Source: Paraburkholderia sp. CNPSo 3272
Lineage (GTDB): Bacteria; Pseudomonadota; Gammaproteobacteria; Burkholderiales; Burkholderiaceae
Assembly: GCF_024206495.1 (NCBI RefSeq)
Contig: NZ_JAMBPQ010000017.1
Coordinates: 84,038-148,037 of the forward strand
DNA length: 64,000 nt
Direction: 5' to 3'
The notes under the pieces were generated by a model. The model saw nothing but the letters and a program-made list of their open reading frames with translations, was not told the origin of the DNA and searched no databases. Shown one piece after another: positions 26,763 through 36,388 of the stretch (positions are counted from its first letter, which is position 1; every line of letters begins with the position of its first letter). Both the position numbers and the translations under genes were made by a program.

Positions 26763-27809
26763 ATGAAACTAACACGCACCCTGGCCTCGCTAGCCGCACT
26801 CGTCGCCTTGGGCATCTCGCAAGGCGCCTGGTCGCAAACGAAGACGATCTACATCGGCATGAACGGCGGCCCGATGGAGAAGGCCTACACGAGCCAGGTC
26901 CTGCCCGACTTCGAGAAGGCCAACAACGTGAAGGTGGTGGTCGTGCCGGGCACGTCCTCCGACGTGCTCGCGAAGCTCCTCGCCAACCGCAACAGCCCGC
27001 AGATGCATGTCGCCTTTCTCGACGACGGCGTAATGGCGCGCGCCGTGAGCATGGGCGTGTGCGAGAAGCTCGACGATGCGCCGGTGCTCAAGGAACTGTA
27101 TCCGTTTGCGCGCATGAAAGGCGACATGGGCGCGGGCGTGCAGCTCGGCATGACCGGCATTGGCTACAACACGAAGGTGTTCGCGGATAGAGGCTGGGCG
27201 CCGCCCACTTCGTGGCTCGATTTCGCCAATCCGAAATACAAGGGCAAGGTGGTGTTCCAGTCGGCTTCGAGCAGCACCTTCGGGCTGCACGGCTTTCTCG
27301 CCATCAACCGCCTGATGGGCGGCAGCGAGAACAACGTCGAGCCGGGTTTCACCAAGTGGGCGAGCACGGTGGGGCCGAACGTCGTCGAATATATTCCCAA
27401 CTCGGCCAAGCTCTCGGAGATGATCCAGACCGGTGAAGCCGGCATCTTCCCACTCACGCCCACGGCAGTGGGCGACCTGAAGGACAAGGGCTTGCCCGTG
27501 GCCTATGCCAACCCGAAGGAAGGCGCCGTGCTGCTGCTCGTGGACCTGTGCGTGGTGAAGAACAATCCCGACCCGCAGCTCGCGCAAAAGCTCGCGCAGT
27601 TCCTGCTTTCAGCGCCCGCGCAAAGCAAGGCGGCCGTCGCCGGCAAGCAGATTCCGACCAACCAGAACGCTACCATGCCGGCCGACATGCAAAAGAGCCT
27701 GGGCAATCTCGACCAGCTCGTGAAGAAGGTGACGGTGGTGGACTGGGACGTGATCAACGAGCACCGCGCGCAGTGGGACTCGCGCTGGAACCGGCAGATC
27801 GAGCAGTGA
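26763..27809 (+). CDS. ABC transporter periplasmic substrate-binding protein (PotD/AfuA-like)
   Basis: 348 aa, signal peptide ending near GAWSQ (about 25). The mature protein has the extracellular-solute-binding fold: MNGGPMEKAYTSQVLPDFEK, GIGYNTKVF, SWLDFANPKYKGKV and a closing DWDVINEHRAQWDSRWNRQIE. AAGGAG lies 8 bases before the ATG. It ends the operon, after the enzyme genes rather than beside the permeases. It delivers the unknown substrate to the 22083/23008 permeases. Confidence 0.9.
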   Translation: MKLTRTLASLAALVALGISQGAWSQTKTIYIGMNGGPMEKAYTSQVLPDFEKANNVKVVVVPGTSSDVLAKLLANRNSPQMHVAFLDDGVMARAVSMGVCEKLDDAPVLKELYPFARMKGDMGAGVQLGMTGIGYNTKVFADRGWAPPTSWLDFANPKYKGKVVFQSASSSTFGLHGFLAINRLMGGSENNVEPGFTKWASTVGPNVVEYIPNSAKLSEMIQTGEAGIFPLTPTAVGDLKDKGLPVAYANPKEGAVLLLVDLCVVKNNPDPQLAQKLAQFLLSAPAQSKAAVAGKQIPTNQNATMPADMQKSLGNLDQLVKKVTVVDWDVINEHRAQWDSRWNRQIEQ

Positions 27810-27893
27810 TCGTTTGATTTTCGGGCATCGGCGAGGGCGGCGGGCCCGGCGCGTCCTGTATCATCCACGCGTTGTCGAACCGCCCGCTCGCCC

Positions 27894-29456
27894 ATGCGCT
27901 CCGCCCTCGATTCTTCGTTTCGCCTTTCCGCTTTCGTCCGGGCTCCGCGCGCCCGCTTCCTCGCCCTGACGCTAGCCGCCGCGTGCGTGCTGCCGGGATG
28001 CGCGACCGGCCCGGCCTCGCAGAATCAGGCCGGGCAAGCACTCCCGCCCGACACGGTCACGCTCTTCCCGATCGCGCACTACGAGCAGAACGTCGATCAC
28101 TGGATAGATCCGGCCAGCGCCGATTACGACAAGCCCTTCCTTTCGCCCGACGTCCAGCGCGCGCAATTCGATGCGCTCGTCACGCGCTATTTCGGTGCAG
28201 GTCCGAACGATCCCTCGCCGTGGAATCGTGCGTTTGTCGAGCAGCGCGTGTATCGCGACGGCGGCAGCGATATTGCCGCGCTGCAAACGCGCCGCCTGGC
28301 CGAGTTCGACAACACCGGCAAGGCGCCAGGCCGCATTGGCTACGGCATGAATTTCCGGCCGCACACGAAGGCGTGGATCGACGCCATCGAGCGCAACGCC
28401 AACGTCAACCAGTTCGAACAGTCCGGCGGCTTCGACGCCACGCGTCGCGCCATCGCCACGACGGCGCTGTACGTGCGCGAGCTGCCCACCATCGACCCGT
28501 CGTTCTATTCACATCGCATAGCAGGCGAAGGCTATCCCTTCGACAACCTGCAGGTGAGCGCCGTGCGGCCGGGTACGCCGCTCTACGTGCTCGGCACGAG
28601 CGGCGACGGCGCCTGGCGCTACGTGCAGACGCCGGACGTGCAGGGCTGGGTGCGCAGCGACGGCGTGGCGAGCGTCGATGAAACCTTCGTTTCGACGTGG
28701 CGAGCGGCGGCGCACCACTCGCTCGGCGTCGTGGTCGTGGCTTGCGCCGCGCTGCGCGACGACGGCGGCGTGTTCCGCTTCGACGCGCCCGCCGGCACGC
28801 TGCTGCCGGTGCGGCCCGCTTCGGGCGCAAAGCCGGGCGTAGTGCTCGTGCCCGCCCGCGACGTGGACGGCCGCGCGGCGATCCGCACGGCGGCGCTCGA
28901 TACGAACGCCATCGTGCCCGCGCCGCTCGCGGCCACGCCGCGCCATCTCGCGCAGTTGATGAAGGCGCTGATCGGCCGCCCCTACGGCTGGGGCAACACG
29001 AACTTCGACAACGACTGCTCGGCCGAACTGCAGAGCATTTTCGCGGCGTTCGGCGTGTGGCTGCCGCGCCATTCGTCCACGCAAATGAACGCCGGGGCGA
29101 TGACCGATCTTTCGGCGTCCACGCCCGGGCAACGCCTCGACTGGCTCGTGCAGCACGGCGCGCCCATGCGCACGCTCATCTATATAGGCGGTCACGTGAT
29201 GCTCTACCTCGGCAACACGGAGCGCGACGGCAAGACGGTGCCGCTCGTTTATCAGGACGTGTGGGGCCTGCGCCCCGCCGACAACAGCCGGCGCGCCGTG
29301 ATTGGCGGCTCGGTCGTCTTGCCCTTGCTGCTCGCCTACCCCGAAGACCCGGGCCTCGAATCGCTCGCGGGCACGCCGGTGTTCCAGGTCAGCATTCTGG
29401 GCGCGCCTGCGGGGAGCGCGCCGCCGGCGCAGGATGAGGAGAATCCAGCGGGATGA
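27894..29456 (+). CDS. NlpC/P60 lipoprotein with SH3 domains, probable murein peptidase
   Basis: 520 aa. A lipobox ending LPGC (Cys36) predicts a lipoprotein. The N-terminal part (about 60-130) resembles the NlpC/P60-stabilising domain, SH3-like domains follow (GTPLYVLGTSGDGAWRYVQT, about 225-255), and the C-terminal NlpC/P60 domain has Cys375 in NDCSAEL and His434 in GGHVMLY. This is the YkfC-like layout; such enzymes cut gamma-D-Glu peptide bonds in cell-wall peptides. It stands alone between the importer operon and the porin gene. Confidence 0.87.
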   Translation: MRSALDSSFRLSAFVRAPRARFLALTLAAACVLPGCATGPASQNQAGQALPPDTVTLFPIAHYEQNVDHWIDPASADYDKPFLSPDVQRAQFDALVTRYFGAGPNDPSPWNRAFVEQRVYRDGGSDIAALQTRRLAEFDNTGKAPGRIGYGMNFRPHTKAWIDAIERNANVNQFEQSGGFDATRRAIATTALYVRELPTIDPSFYSHRIAGEGYPFDNLQVSAVRPGTPLYVLGTSGDGAWRYVQTPDVQGWVRSDGVASVDETFVSTWRAAAHHSLGVVVVACAALRDDGGVFRFDAPAGTLLPVRPASGAKPGVVLVPARDVDGRAAIRTAALDTNAIVPAPLAATPRHLAQLMKALIGRPYGWGNTNFDNDCSAELQSIFAAFGVWLPRHSSTQMNAGAMTDLSASTPGQRLDWLVQHGAPMRTLIYIGGHVMLYLGNTERDGKTVPLVYQDVWGLRPADNSRRAVIGGSVVLPLLLAYPEDPGLESLAGTPVFQVSILGAPAGSAPPAQDEENPAG

Positions 29457-29927
29457 GTGAGGCGCTCGCGCGCCGAATCATGCGCCGGATGCAACAAACT
29501 GATGCGCGAATGTGATCGTTTCTCCCAGGGTGACAGATTCCGCACGGTCGTACAAAAATAGCCCCCATCGAACGTAGCATTCCGTCAACGTTGCACACCT
29601 CTCGTCAGGGGAGAAGCGATCGGTGAACGCGCATTCAATCCGGCTCATGCCTAGCCGCAGGCCCACGATGACCACGCGCTCGTCCACGCCGCTCCTGCGC
29701 ACGCGAGAGGACCCCGGCCGCTGCGCCAGACCACAGGAGTACGCGCAGTACTCCGCGTAGGACCCCGAGCAGCACTCCCAGCATTCCGTTTCGTGCGGTT
29801 CCGCGAGGAACCCCGGCCCCCTTTTGCCCGAAACTTTATCGGCGGCTTTGCCTGGAGCATGGCCCGAAGCGTGCGCAACACCCTGTCACATCAATCTCAA
29901 TCCATAAATAACATTAAGGATGACGAA
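29457..29927. other. Porin upstream region
   Basis: A 471-base gap. It should hold the porin promoter and leader. A small inverted repeat GGAGTAC-5-GTACTCC lies at 29736-29754. No gene is supported, although the porin frame is open back to 29793. Confidence 0.4.
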
Positions 29928-31025
29928 ATGTTACAACGCGACAATCTCGGCATGAAATGGCTGGTCCGCTGCCTGGCGGCGGCCGGTCTGATGGGCACAG
30001 CGGGTGTCGCAAGCGCACAGAGCAGCGTCACCCTGTACGGCATCGTCGACGGGTCGATCCTCTACACGAGCCATACGCTGAACACGCGGACGGGCCAGAA
30101 CGCCGGTCACCAGTTCTCCTTCACGGACAGCGGCATGTCCGGCTCGAACTTCGGCATGCGCGGCGCCGAGGACCTGGGCGGCGGGATGCGAGCGGTATTC
30201 GCGCTCGAGAGCGGCATCAGCATCGCGAACGGCCAGTTCGGCAATTCCAACGGCAACTTCTTCGGGCGCCAGGCGTGGGTCGGCATGGAAAGCCCCTACG
30301 GTACGGTGAAGGCTGGTCTGCAGTACTCACCGTTCTTCCTGTCGCTCTACCAGACGGATCCGCGCGGCATGTCGTACTTCGGCAGCGGTCTCGTGAGCTA
30401 CGTGAACAACGTCTATGTGACCGGCCTCTTCAACAGCAACGCGATTACGTACACGTCGCCGGAAATCGCCGGCATCCAGGCGATGGGCATGTTCGCCATG
30501 GGCGGCGCAGCGGGCAACTTCCAGGCGGGACGCCAGTATTCGGCGAGCCTGCGCTACCACATCGCAGGCTTCACGATCACGGGCGCGTTGTATAGCGGCA
30601 ACGCCGGAGGCAGCGCAGCCGCCACGCCGGTGCCGAGCACCGTCGAGTTCGTGGGCCGCACGATCGGCGCGAGCTACCGCTTCCCGAACTCGCTCACGGT
30701 CTCCGCTTCGTATGCGCTTTACAAGGTTGCGCAGTCGTTCGACAACAGCGTCTACTCCGGCGGCCTCAGCTATATGATCACGCCCTACCTCGACGTCGAC
30801 GCGGGCGTCTGGTACACGCGGGACGGCAACGACGGCAGCAACCACTCGCTGCTGGCGTCGAGCGGCCTGCAGTTCTTCCTCTCCAAGCGCACGACGCTCT
30901 ATGGCCAGGTCGGCTACGTGAACAACCATGGGCGCATGGATACGGGCTTGTCGATCAACAACGCGCTCTTCGAAGTCTCCGGCTCGACCGTGGGCGCGAG
31001 CATCGGCATCCGGCATCTGTTCTGA
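29928..31025 (+). CDS. Gram-negative porin (OmpC-like, Burkholderiales type)
   Basis: 365 aa outer-membrane beta-barrel, presumably a trimer that lets small solutes in. The signal peptide ends at GVASAQ and the mature protein starts SSVTLYGIVDGSILY, the hallmark of this family. Alternating beta-strand patterns, ESPYGTVKAGLQYSPF and a C-terminal GASIGIRHLF ending in Phe are typical. AAGGA lies 7 bases before the ATG at 29928. Porins of this kind are often osmo- or nutrient-regulated; no regulator is adjacent. Confidence 0.93.
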   Translation: MLQRDNLGMKWLVRCLAAAGLMGTAGVASAQSSVTLYGIVDGSILYTSHTLNTRTGQNAGHQFSFTDSGMSGSNFGMRGAEDLGGGMRAVFALESGISIANGQFGNSNGNFFGRQAWVGMESPYGTVKAGLQYSPFFLSLYQTDPRGMSYFGSGLVSYVNNVYVTGLFNSNAITYTSPEIAGIQAMGMFAMGGAAGNFQAGRQYSASLRYHIAGFTITGALYSGNAGGSAAATPVPSTVEFVGRTIGASYRFPNSLTVSASYALYKVAQSFDNSVYSGGLSYMITPYLDVDAGVWYTRDGNDGSNHSLLASSGLQFFLSKRTTLYGQVGYVNNHGRMDTGLSINNALFEVSGSTVGASIGIRHLF

Positions 31026-31030
31026 TGCAC

Positions 31031-31075
31031 GCAAGTGTTCCGCGGCGCGCGCGTAGCGCGACGCGGAACACTTGC
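31031..31075. terminator. Bidirectional terminator between porin and beta-galactosidase
   Basis: GCAAGTGTTCCGCG and CGCGGAACACTTGC form a perfect 14-bp stem around a 17-base GC-rich loop. It sits in the 71-base gap between two convergent genes and can serve both. Confidence 0.75.
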
Positions 31076-31096
31076 TCGGGCTAGCTGCGGCTCAGC

Positions 31097-33064
31097 TCAG
31101 CGAGTTTCGCGCCACGCGCACACGTCGCCTCTCGCAAGCTCGCGCGCGCCCAACACGAACTGCGCCCCGGCGGGGGCCGGCGCCTGCACACGTTGCTCGC
31201 CAAAGTTGAAGGCGAAGCACATTCCACCGCGTCGGCTCACGCGCAAGCCTTCGGGCAAGCGCTGCGTTGCGAGGCCCGCGCCGCGCGCGGCTTCGTCGAG
31301 CATGGCGAGATGCAGCTCGCGCGAAAACCACGCAGCGGCGTAACGCACGCTGCCATGTGAGAGCAACGCAGGCCAGCCGTCTTCGAATTGCGCGTGAACG
31401 CGCGTGGCGCCGTTGGCGCGCACGTGATCGCGCCAATGCAATGCCTCGCCCTGCACGCCGGAGATCGTGACCGCCGGCGCGAGCGTGGGCCGCAGCGATT
31501 CGGCCTCGAGCACCTGCAACGGCAGCACGCGCTGCAACGCGCCGGGCGGCAGGTCGCCGGGTATGGCGAAGTGCGCGGTCTTCGAGCCGCTGCGCGGCCC
31601 GAACACCCACAGGCCGTCGCTGCGCTCGATCTGATCGACGAAGGCGTCGTCGATCACGGCCAGCGACGGCACGACCACGAGCCGGTACGCCGAAAGATCC
31701 GCGTGCCGCGAGACGATTTCGACATCGAGGCCAAGCTCGCGCAGCGCGCTGTAGTAGTCAAACGCGAGTGTCTGATAGTCGAAGCTCGCGCCGTGGCGCT
31801 GGATCTCGAACATCCACTGCGTTTCGTAGTCGAATACGAGCGCCACCTCGGCACGCCCCGCCGGCGCGAGCGTGCGCAGCACATCGCTCGCCGCGATCTC
31901 GCGCGCGGCCTGCTCCACCTCGCGGCCGCCCGGAGACAGCTCGTTATTCGGCAGATTGAGGCCCGAATGCATCTGCTCCTGTGCATACGGGCACTGCCGC
32001 CAGCGGAAGTACGAGACGAGTTCAGCGCCGTGCGCGAACGCTTCATAGGCCCACAGGCGGACCATGCCCGGCGCGGGCGCCGGGTTCCACGGCGCCCAGT
32101 TCACCGGCCCGGCCTGCTGCTCCATCACCCAGAAGCGTCCGCCGCCGATCGTGCGGTACCGGTCGTGGTCGAACGACGAGACGTCCGGGTGCGCGGTGCG
32201 TGCGTAGCGAGCCTTTTGCGCTTCGGGCAAGCCGATCACTTCGGTGCGCGCGATCGGATAGCTGTCCCAGGTCGCCACGTCGATGGCCTTGTCCGCTGCG
32301 AACCGGTAGTGGTCGAAGGTCGTGAAGAAGCCCATGAAGTTGTGCAGCACGTCGGCGTTCGGCGCATGGCGGCGCAGTACGTCCGCCTGCTCGCGATGAA
32401 AGCTCGCGACTTCGTCCGACATGTAGCGCCGAAAGTCCAGGTGATGCGCCGGATTGGCGTCGGTCGGCGTGCGCACGGGCAACCCCACCGCCTCAAACGA
32501 TGGGTACTCCATGCTCCAGAACACGTTGCCCCATGCCTCGTTGAGCGCCTCGATCGTGTCGTAGCGCTTCGCGAGCCACGTCTGGAAGCGGCGCTGCGCG
32601 GCGCTTGACCAGCTCGGCACGGTGTCGTGGCAGCCGAGTTCGTTGTCGGTCTGCCATGCGACCACAGCCGGATGCGCGCCGTAGCGCTGCGCCATCGCCT
32701 CCGTAATCCGCACGCAATGCGCGCGATAGGCCTCGCTCGCAATGTCGTAGTGGCGGCGCGAGCCGTAGTTCCAGGGCGTGCCGTCGGCGCGCACGGGGAG
32801 AATGTCGGGCGTCGCGTCGACGAGCCACTTTGGCGGCGAGGCCGTGGGCGTGCCGAGCACGACTTTCAGGCCGCGGACCGCGAGCGTTTCGATCGCGTCG
32901 TCGAGCCATGCCCATTCATACATCCCCGCGCGCGGCTCCATGCGGCTCCAGGCGAATTCGCCAATGCGCACGTGCGTAATGCCGAGTTCGGCCATGCGGC
33001 GCGCGTCGTCGGCCCACATCGTTTGCGGCCATTGTTCGGGGTAGTAGCAGACACCGATTTGCAT
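31097..33064 (-). CDS. GH42 beta-galactosidase
   Basis: Cytoplasmic glycoside hydrolase family 42 enzyme that releases galactose from beta-galactosides. 655 aa, family length. The N-terminal TIM barrel begins MQIGVCYYPEQWP. The acid/base Glu142 lies in QTDNELG and the nucleophile Glu315 in FWVMEQQAGP. A trimerisation domain and a small C-terminal beta domain follow. The ATG at 33064 is chosen over an upstream start at 33091 because the fold starts there. It is the last gene of the LacI-controlled importer operon, so the imported sugar is probably a galactoside. Confidence 0.93.
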   Translation of the reverse strand: MQIGVCYYPEQWPQTMWADDARRMAELGITHVRIGEFAWSRMEPRAGMYEWAWLDDAIETLAVRGLKVVLGTPTASPPKWLVDATPDILPVRADGTPWNYGSRRHYDIASEAYRAHCVRITEAMAQRYGAHPAVVAWQTDNELGCHDTVPSWSSAAQRRFQTWLAKRYDTIEALNEAWGNVFWSMEYPSFEAVGLPVRTPTDANPAHHLDFRRYMSDEVASFHREQADVLRRHAPNADVLHNFMGFFTTFDHYRFAADKAIDVATWDSYPIARTEVIGLPEAQKARYARTAHPDVSSFDHDRYRTIGGGRFWVMEQQAGPVNWAPWNPAPAPGMVRLWAYEAFAHGAELVSYFRWRQCPYAQEQMHSGLNLPNNELSPGGREVEQAAREIAASDVLRTLAPAGRAEVALVFDYETQWMFEIQRHGASFDYQTLAFDYYSALRELGLDVEIVSRHADLSAYRLVVVPSLAVIDDAFVDQIERSDGLWVFGPRSGSKTAHFAIPGDLPPGALQRVLPLQVLEAESLRPTLAPAVTISGVQGEALHWRDHVRANGATRVHAQFEDGWPALLSHGSVRYAAAWFSRELHLAMLDEAARGAGLATQRLPEGLRVSRRGGMCFAFNFGEQRVQAPAPAGAQFVLGARELARGDVCAWRETR

Positions 33065-33142
33065 GAGTGACAATCCGCCTCGGAATAACATCAGTAATAC
33101 GAATTAGTTAAAAAAAGGGCCTTCGGCTGCGGCCGGGCTCGA

Positions 33143-33994
33143 TCAGCCCTTGCTCGCGCCGAAGGTAAGCCCCGCGACAAAGTGTTTCTGCATGGCGAAG
33201 AACATCAGCACCGAAGGCAGCGCTGCAAGCACCGAGCCCGCCGCCACGAGATTCCACGCCGTGGTCCACTGCCCCTTGAGCGCGGCCACGCCCACCGTGA
33301 TCGGCGCGGCGTCGTCCCCCTGGGTGAGACAGAGCGCCCAGAAGTAGTCGTTCCAGACGAACGTGAAGACGAGTATGCCGAGCGCGGCGAGCGCCGGCCG
33401 CACGAGCGGCATGACGATGCGCCAGTAAATGGCCCATTCGCTCGCGCCTTCCACGCGTGCGGCCTCGATCAGCTCGAACGGCAGTTGTTTGATGAAATTG
33501 CGCAGGAACAGCGTGCAAAATCCGGTCTGGAACGACACGTGAAAGATGATGAGCGCCCACACGGTGTTGTAGAGCCCCACGCGCAGCGCCATATCGCGCA
33601 CCGGGATCATGAGAATCTGGATCGGCACGAAGTTCCCGGCGACGAAGGCGAACAGCACCGCCGTATTGCCGCGAAAGCGATACGTGGAGAGCGCGAAGCC
33701 CGCCATCGAAGCCAGTGCGATCGCGCCGATCACCGAAGGCACCGTGATCAGCACGCTGTTCGCGAAGTAATGGAGCATGGGTGTTTGCGTGAGCGCCGCG
33801 CCATAGTTTTCAAGCAGGGCGAAGTGCTTCGGCCAGCCCCAGTAGTCGCCCTGCTGCAGTTCCTCGGTAGACCGGATCGACGTGACGAGCACGGCGAGCA
33901 TGGGCAGCAGCCAGATGACGAGCGCAATGGGCAACGAGATTTTGTAAAGCGCGCGATTCGCGGGTTTCCAGCGATCGACGGGAAGCGGATACAT
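33143..33994 (-). CDS. Carbohydrate ABC transporter permease (MalG-like)
   Basis: 283 aa, about six membrane helices. The coupling loop is ELIEAARVEGASEWAIYWRIVMPLVRPAL. The ATG at 33994 (MYPLPVDRWKPANRA) has GGAG about 10 bases upstream; the longer frame to 34114 overlaps the first permease. It works with the permease encoded at 34038 and precedes the galactosidase gene by 78 bases. Confidence 0.92.
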   Translation of the reverse strand: MYPLPVDRWKPANRALYKISLPIALVIWLLPMLAVLVTSIRSTEELQQGDYWGWPKHFALLENYGAALTQTPMLHYFANSVLITVPSVIGAIALASMAGFALSTYRFRGNTAVLFAFVAGNFVPIQILMIPVRDMALRVGLYNTVWALIIFHVSFQTGFCTLFLRNFIKQLPFELIEAARVEGASEWAIYWRIVMPLVRPALAALGILVFTFVWNDYFWALCLTQGDDAAPITVGVAALKGQWTTAWNLVAAGSVLAALPSVLMFFAMQKHFVAGLTFGASKG

Positions 33995-34037
33995 GGGCAG
34001 CGACTCCGTGAACAGCGACGAGAAATCGACGGGTAAT

Positions 34038-34943
34038 TCAGCGTTCTTCGCGCAGCATGCGGCGCAAATGGAACACGATATAAACGAGCATGATGGCGAA
34101 CAGCACAACGGCAATCGCAGCCGAATAGCCTTCGCGGTAGTATTTGATTGCCTGGTCGTACATGAAGTACGCGAGCACGGTGGAGCTGTCGAACGGGCCG
34201 CCGCCGCTCATCACGGCGATCAGGTCGAAGCTGCGCAGCGCGCCGATCACCGTGAGCACGATGGCCATGAACGTGGCCGGGCGAAGCTGCGGGAGCACTA
34301 CGTGCCAGAAGAGCCGCCAGCCCTTCGCGCCTTCCATGCGCGCGGCTTCCACAATCTCCGGGTTGATACCCGTGAGGCCCGTGAGATACAGGATCATGCA
34401 GAACGGCGTTTGCGGCCAGAGCGCGGCGAAGATAATGCCGAACGTCACGAGCTTCGGGTCGCCCAGCACGGGAATGCCGTGTCCGACGATCATCTTGAGC
34501 AAGCCGAAGGTCGGATCGTAAAACCACGAAAACACGAGACCGACCACCACACCCGAAAGCACGAAAGGCGCGAAGAACAGCGACTTCACTGCGCGTATGC
34601 CGCGCACATGCTGGTTCAGATAGAGCGCGAATACGAGACCGAGCGGCGGCGCGATCAGGAAGAACACGAGCCACAGCAGATTGTTCTTGAGCGCGGTATA
34701 GAACGTATCGGTCTGGAACAGCTCGACGTAATTGGCGAGGCCGACGAACGTCTTCGCGGTCATGCCGTCCCAGTTATAGAAGCTGAGCGTAATGCTGCTG
34801 ATGATCGGGTAGACGACGCACAGCGTGAAGAGCGCGCAGCCCGGCAGCAGGAAAAACAGCGCGGCGCGATTCTGCTGCCGCCGCACAGTTGAGACGCGAC
34901 GCGGCCGCGCCGCCCCAACGGGGCGCGCCAAGGTATCGGACAT
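34038..34943 (-). CDS. Carbohydrate ABC transporter permease (MalF-like)
   Basis: 301 aa. A positively charged N-terminus is followed by about six membrane helices. NPEIVEAARMEGAKGWRLFWHVVLPQLRPA is the ATPase-coupling loop and FFAPFVLSGVVVGLVFSW a conserved helix. The ATG at 34943 (MSDTLARPVG) is chosen; the frame back to 35054 overlaps the binding-protein gene. It lies 67 bases after the binding-protein gene in the LacI-controlled operon. Confidence 0.92.
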   Translation of the reverse strand: MSDTLARPVGAARPRRVSTVRRQQNRAALFFLLPGCALFTLCVVYPIISSITLSFYNWDGMTAKTFVGLANYVELFQTDTFYTALKNNLLWLVFFLIAPPLGLVFALYLNQHVRGIRAVKSLFFAPFVLSGVVVGLVFSWFYDPTFGLLKMIVGHGIPVLGDPKLVTFGIIFAALWPQTPFCMILYLTGLTGINPEIVEAARMEGAKGWRLFWHVVLPQLRPATFMAIVLTVIGALRSFDLIAVMSGGGPFDSSTVLAYFMYDQAIKYYREGYSAAIAVVLFAIMLVYIVFHLRRMLREER

Positions 34944-35010
34944 GGTGAAGTCTCGCCGGTGATCGAAGAAGGTGCGGCCGGCGGCGTAATGCACCGGTCG
35001 CACCGCGGCT

Positions 35011-36276
35011 TTACTTGTGATAGATGCGCTGACGCGTCGTTTCGAGGCGCGCAAGCAGCGTATCGAGTTGCGACGGATCGCTGTAGAACTGCTGCATGGC
35101 CTTCATGCCTTCGTCGGCCATTTCCTTCTGCATGTCGCGGTCGTAGAACTGCGCAATGCCGCCGCGCGTGCTCGCGAGCGTCTGGAAGCCCACCTTGGAG
35201 ATGGGATCGTCAGGCTCGGCCGACTTGTTGTTCGAAGGCAGCTGCCCCCAGCCGTGCGCGAGTTCTGCGTTGATCGCGGGCGTTTCCATGAAGGCGAGCA
35301 GTCGGCGCGCATCGGCCTTGTTCCTGGCCTTTGCAGGAATGAGCAGCACGTTCACGGGACCGTCTTCGGCCGTCGGCACATTGGCGTCGATGATCGGGAA
35401 GCGGAAGAAGCCCACGTTCTGCTTCATGTTCTCCGGAAAGCTGGCCGAGAAGAACGTACCCATCAGCATCATCGCCGCCTTGCCGTTCACGAGCACCGGC
35501 GCGATCGAGTCCACGTCGTAGGACAGCGCGTTCTCCATGAAGCAATGGTTGTCCATCAGCGTCTTCCACGTGGTGTACACCTTCTTCACGCGCGGATCCG
35601 TATAAGGAATCTGGCCGGCCATCAGCTTCTGGTGGAACTCGTTGCCGTTGATGCGCAGGTCCAGATAGTCGAACCAGGCCGCGAGTGTCCAGCTGTCGCG
35701 CGCGGCAACGGCGATGGGCTGCACACCGATGGCGTTGAGCTTCTTGCAACTTTCCAGCAATTCGTCGAAGGTCTTCGGCTCGGACTTGATGCCGGCCTTG
35801 GCGAACAGGTCCTTGCGATAGAAGAAGCCATACGCGTCATAGCCCAGCGGCGCGGCATACTGCTTGCCGTTCCAGGTGGACGCACTTTTCACCGATGCGT
35901 ACTGGTCGTTCCAGCCGTTTTTGGCCCAGTCCGGGGAGAGGTCTTCCAGCAGGCCGCGCTCGGCGTAATAAGCCATGCGCTCGCCGTCGTGCCACGACAC
36001 CACATCGGGCGGATCGGTCGCGAGCCAGCCGCCCATCTGCACCTTGTAGGCCTCCTCTGTTATATAGGAGACCTTGAGGTCGACGTCGGGATTGGCTTTC
36101 TTGAACTGGTCGAAGGCGTCTTGCCACGTCGAGCGCTGGTTGGCGCGCGCCGATACGTTGACGGTGAGCGTCCCGGCGTCGGCAGCCATGCTCGTGAACG
36201 CTGTCGCCGCCGCGATCGCAACGGCGGCCGAGGCGCGGGCCAGCGAACCGAACGTTTTCAAGCGATTGGAAAACAT
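35011..36276 (-). CDS. Sugar ABC transporter periplasmic binding protein
   Basis: 421 aa family 1 solute-binding protein. A signal peptide runs to about residue 34 (near MAADAG). The mature protein has WQDAFDQFKKANPDVDLKV, DVVSWHDGERM and PLGYDAYGFFYRKDLFAKAGI, the usual sugar-binding signatures. AGGAGA lies 8 bases before the ATG at 36276, which excludes the longer frame to 36609. It captures the sugar, probably a galactoside or galactose-containing oligosaccharide, for the two permeases that follow. Confidence 0.93.
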   Translation of the reverse strand: MFSNRLKTFGSLARASAAVAIAAATAFTSMAADAGTLTVNVSARANQRSTWQDAFDQFKKANPDVDLKVSYITEEAYKVQMGGWLATDPPDVVSWHDGERMAYYAERGLLEDLSPDWAKNGWNDQYASVKSASTWNGKQYAAPLGYDAYGFFYRKDLFAKAGIKSEPKTFDELLESCKKLNAIGVQPIAVAARDSWTLAAWFDYLDLRINGNEFHQKLMAGQIPYTDPRVKKVYTTWKTLMDNHCFMENALSYDVDSIAPVLVNGKAAMMLMGTFFSASFPENMKQNVGFFRFPIIDANVPTAEDGPVNVLLIPAKARNKADARRLLAFMETPAINAELAHGWGQLPSNNKSAEPDDPISKVGFQTLASTRGGIAQFYDRDMQKEMADEGMKAMQQFYSDPSQLDTLLARLETTRQRIYHK

Positions 36277-36388
36277 CTGTTGTCTCCTGTGTCGATCCAT
36301 CCAACATGCTGTTGGACTGCCTTTGTCGACTGACGGCACTCGCGCCGCCAGACCTGGTGACCCGCTCTGCCGGCGGGGTATAACGAAA

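Noticed and set aside
29736..29754. GGAGTAC/GTACTCC hairpin as a riboswitch or terminator
   Set aside because: The stem is only 7 bp and no known leader RNA pattern surrounds it; mentioned only as an inverted repeat.
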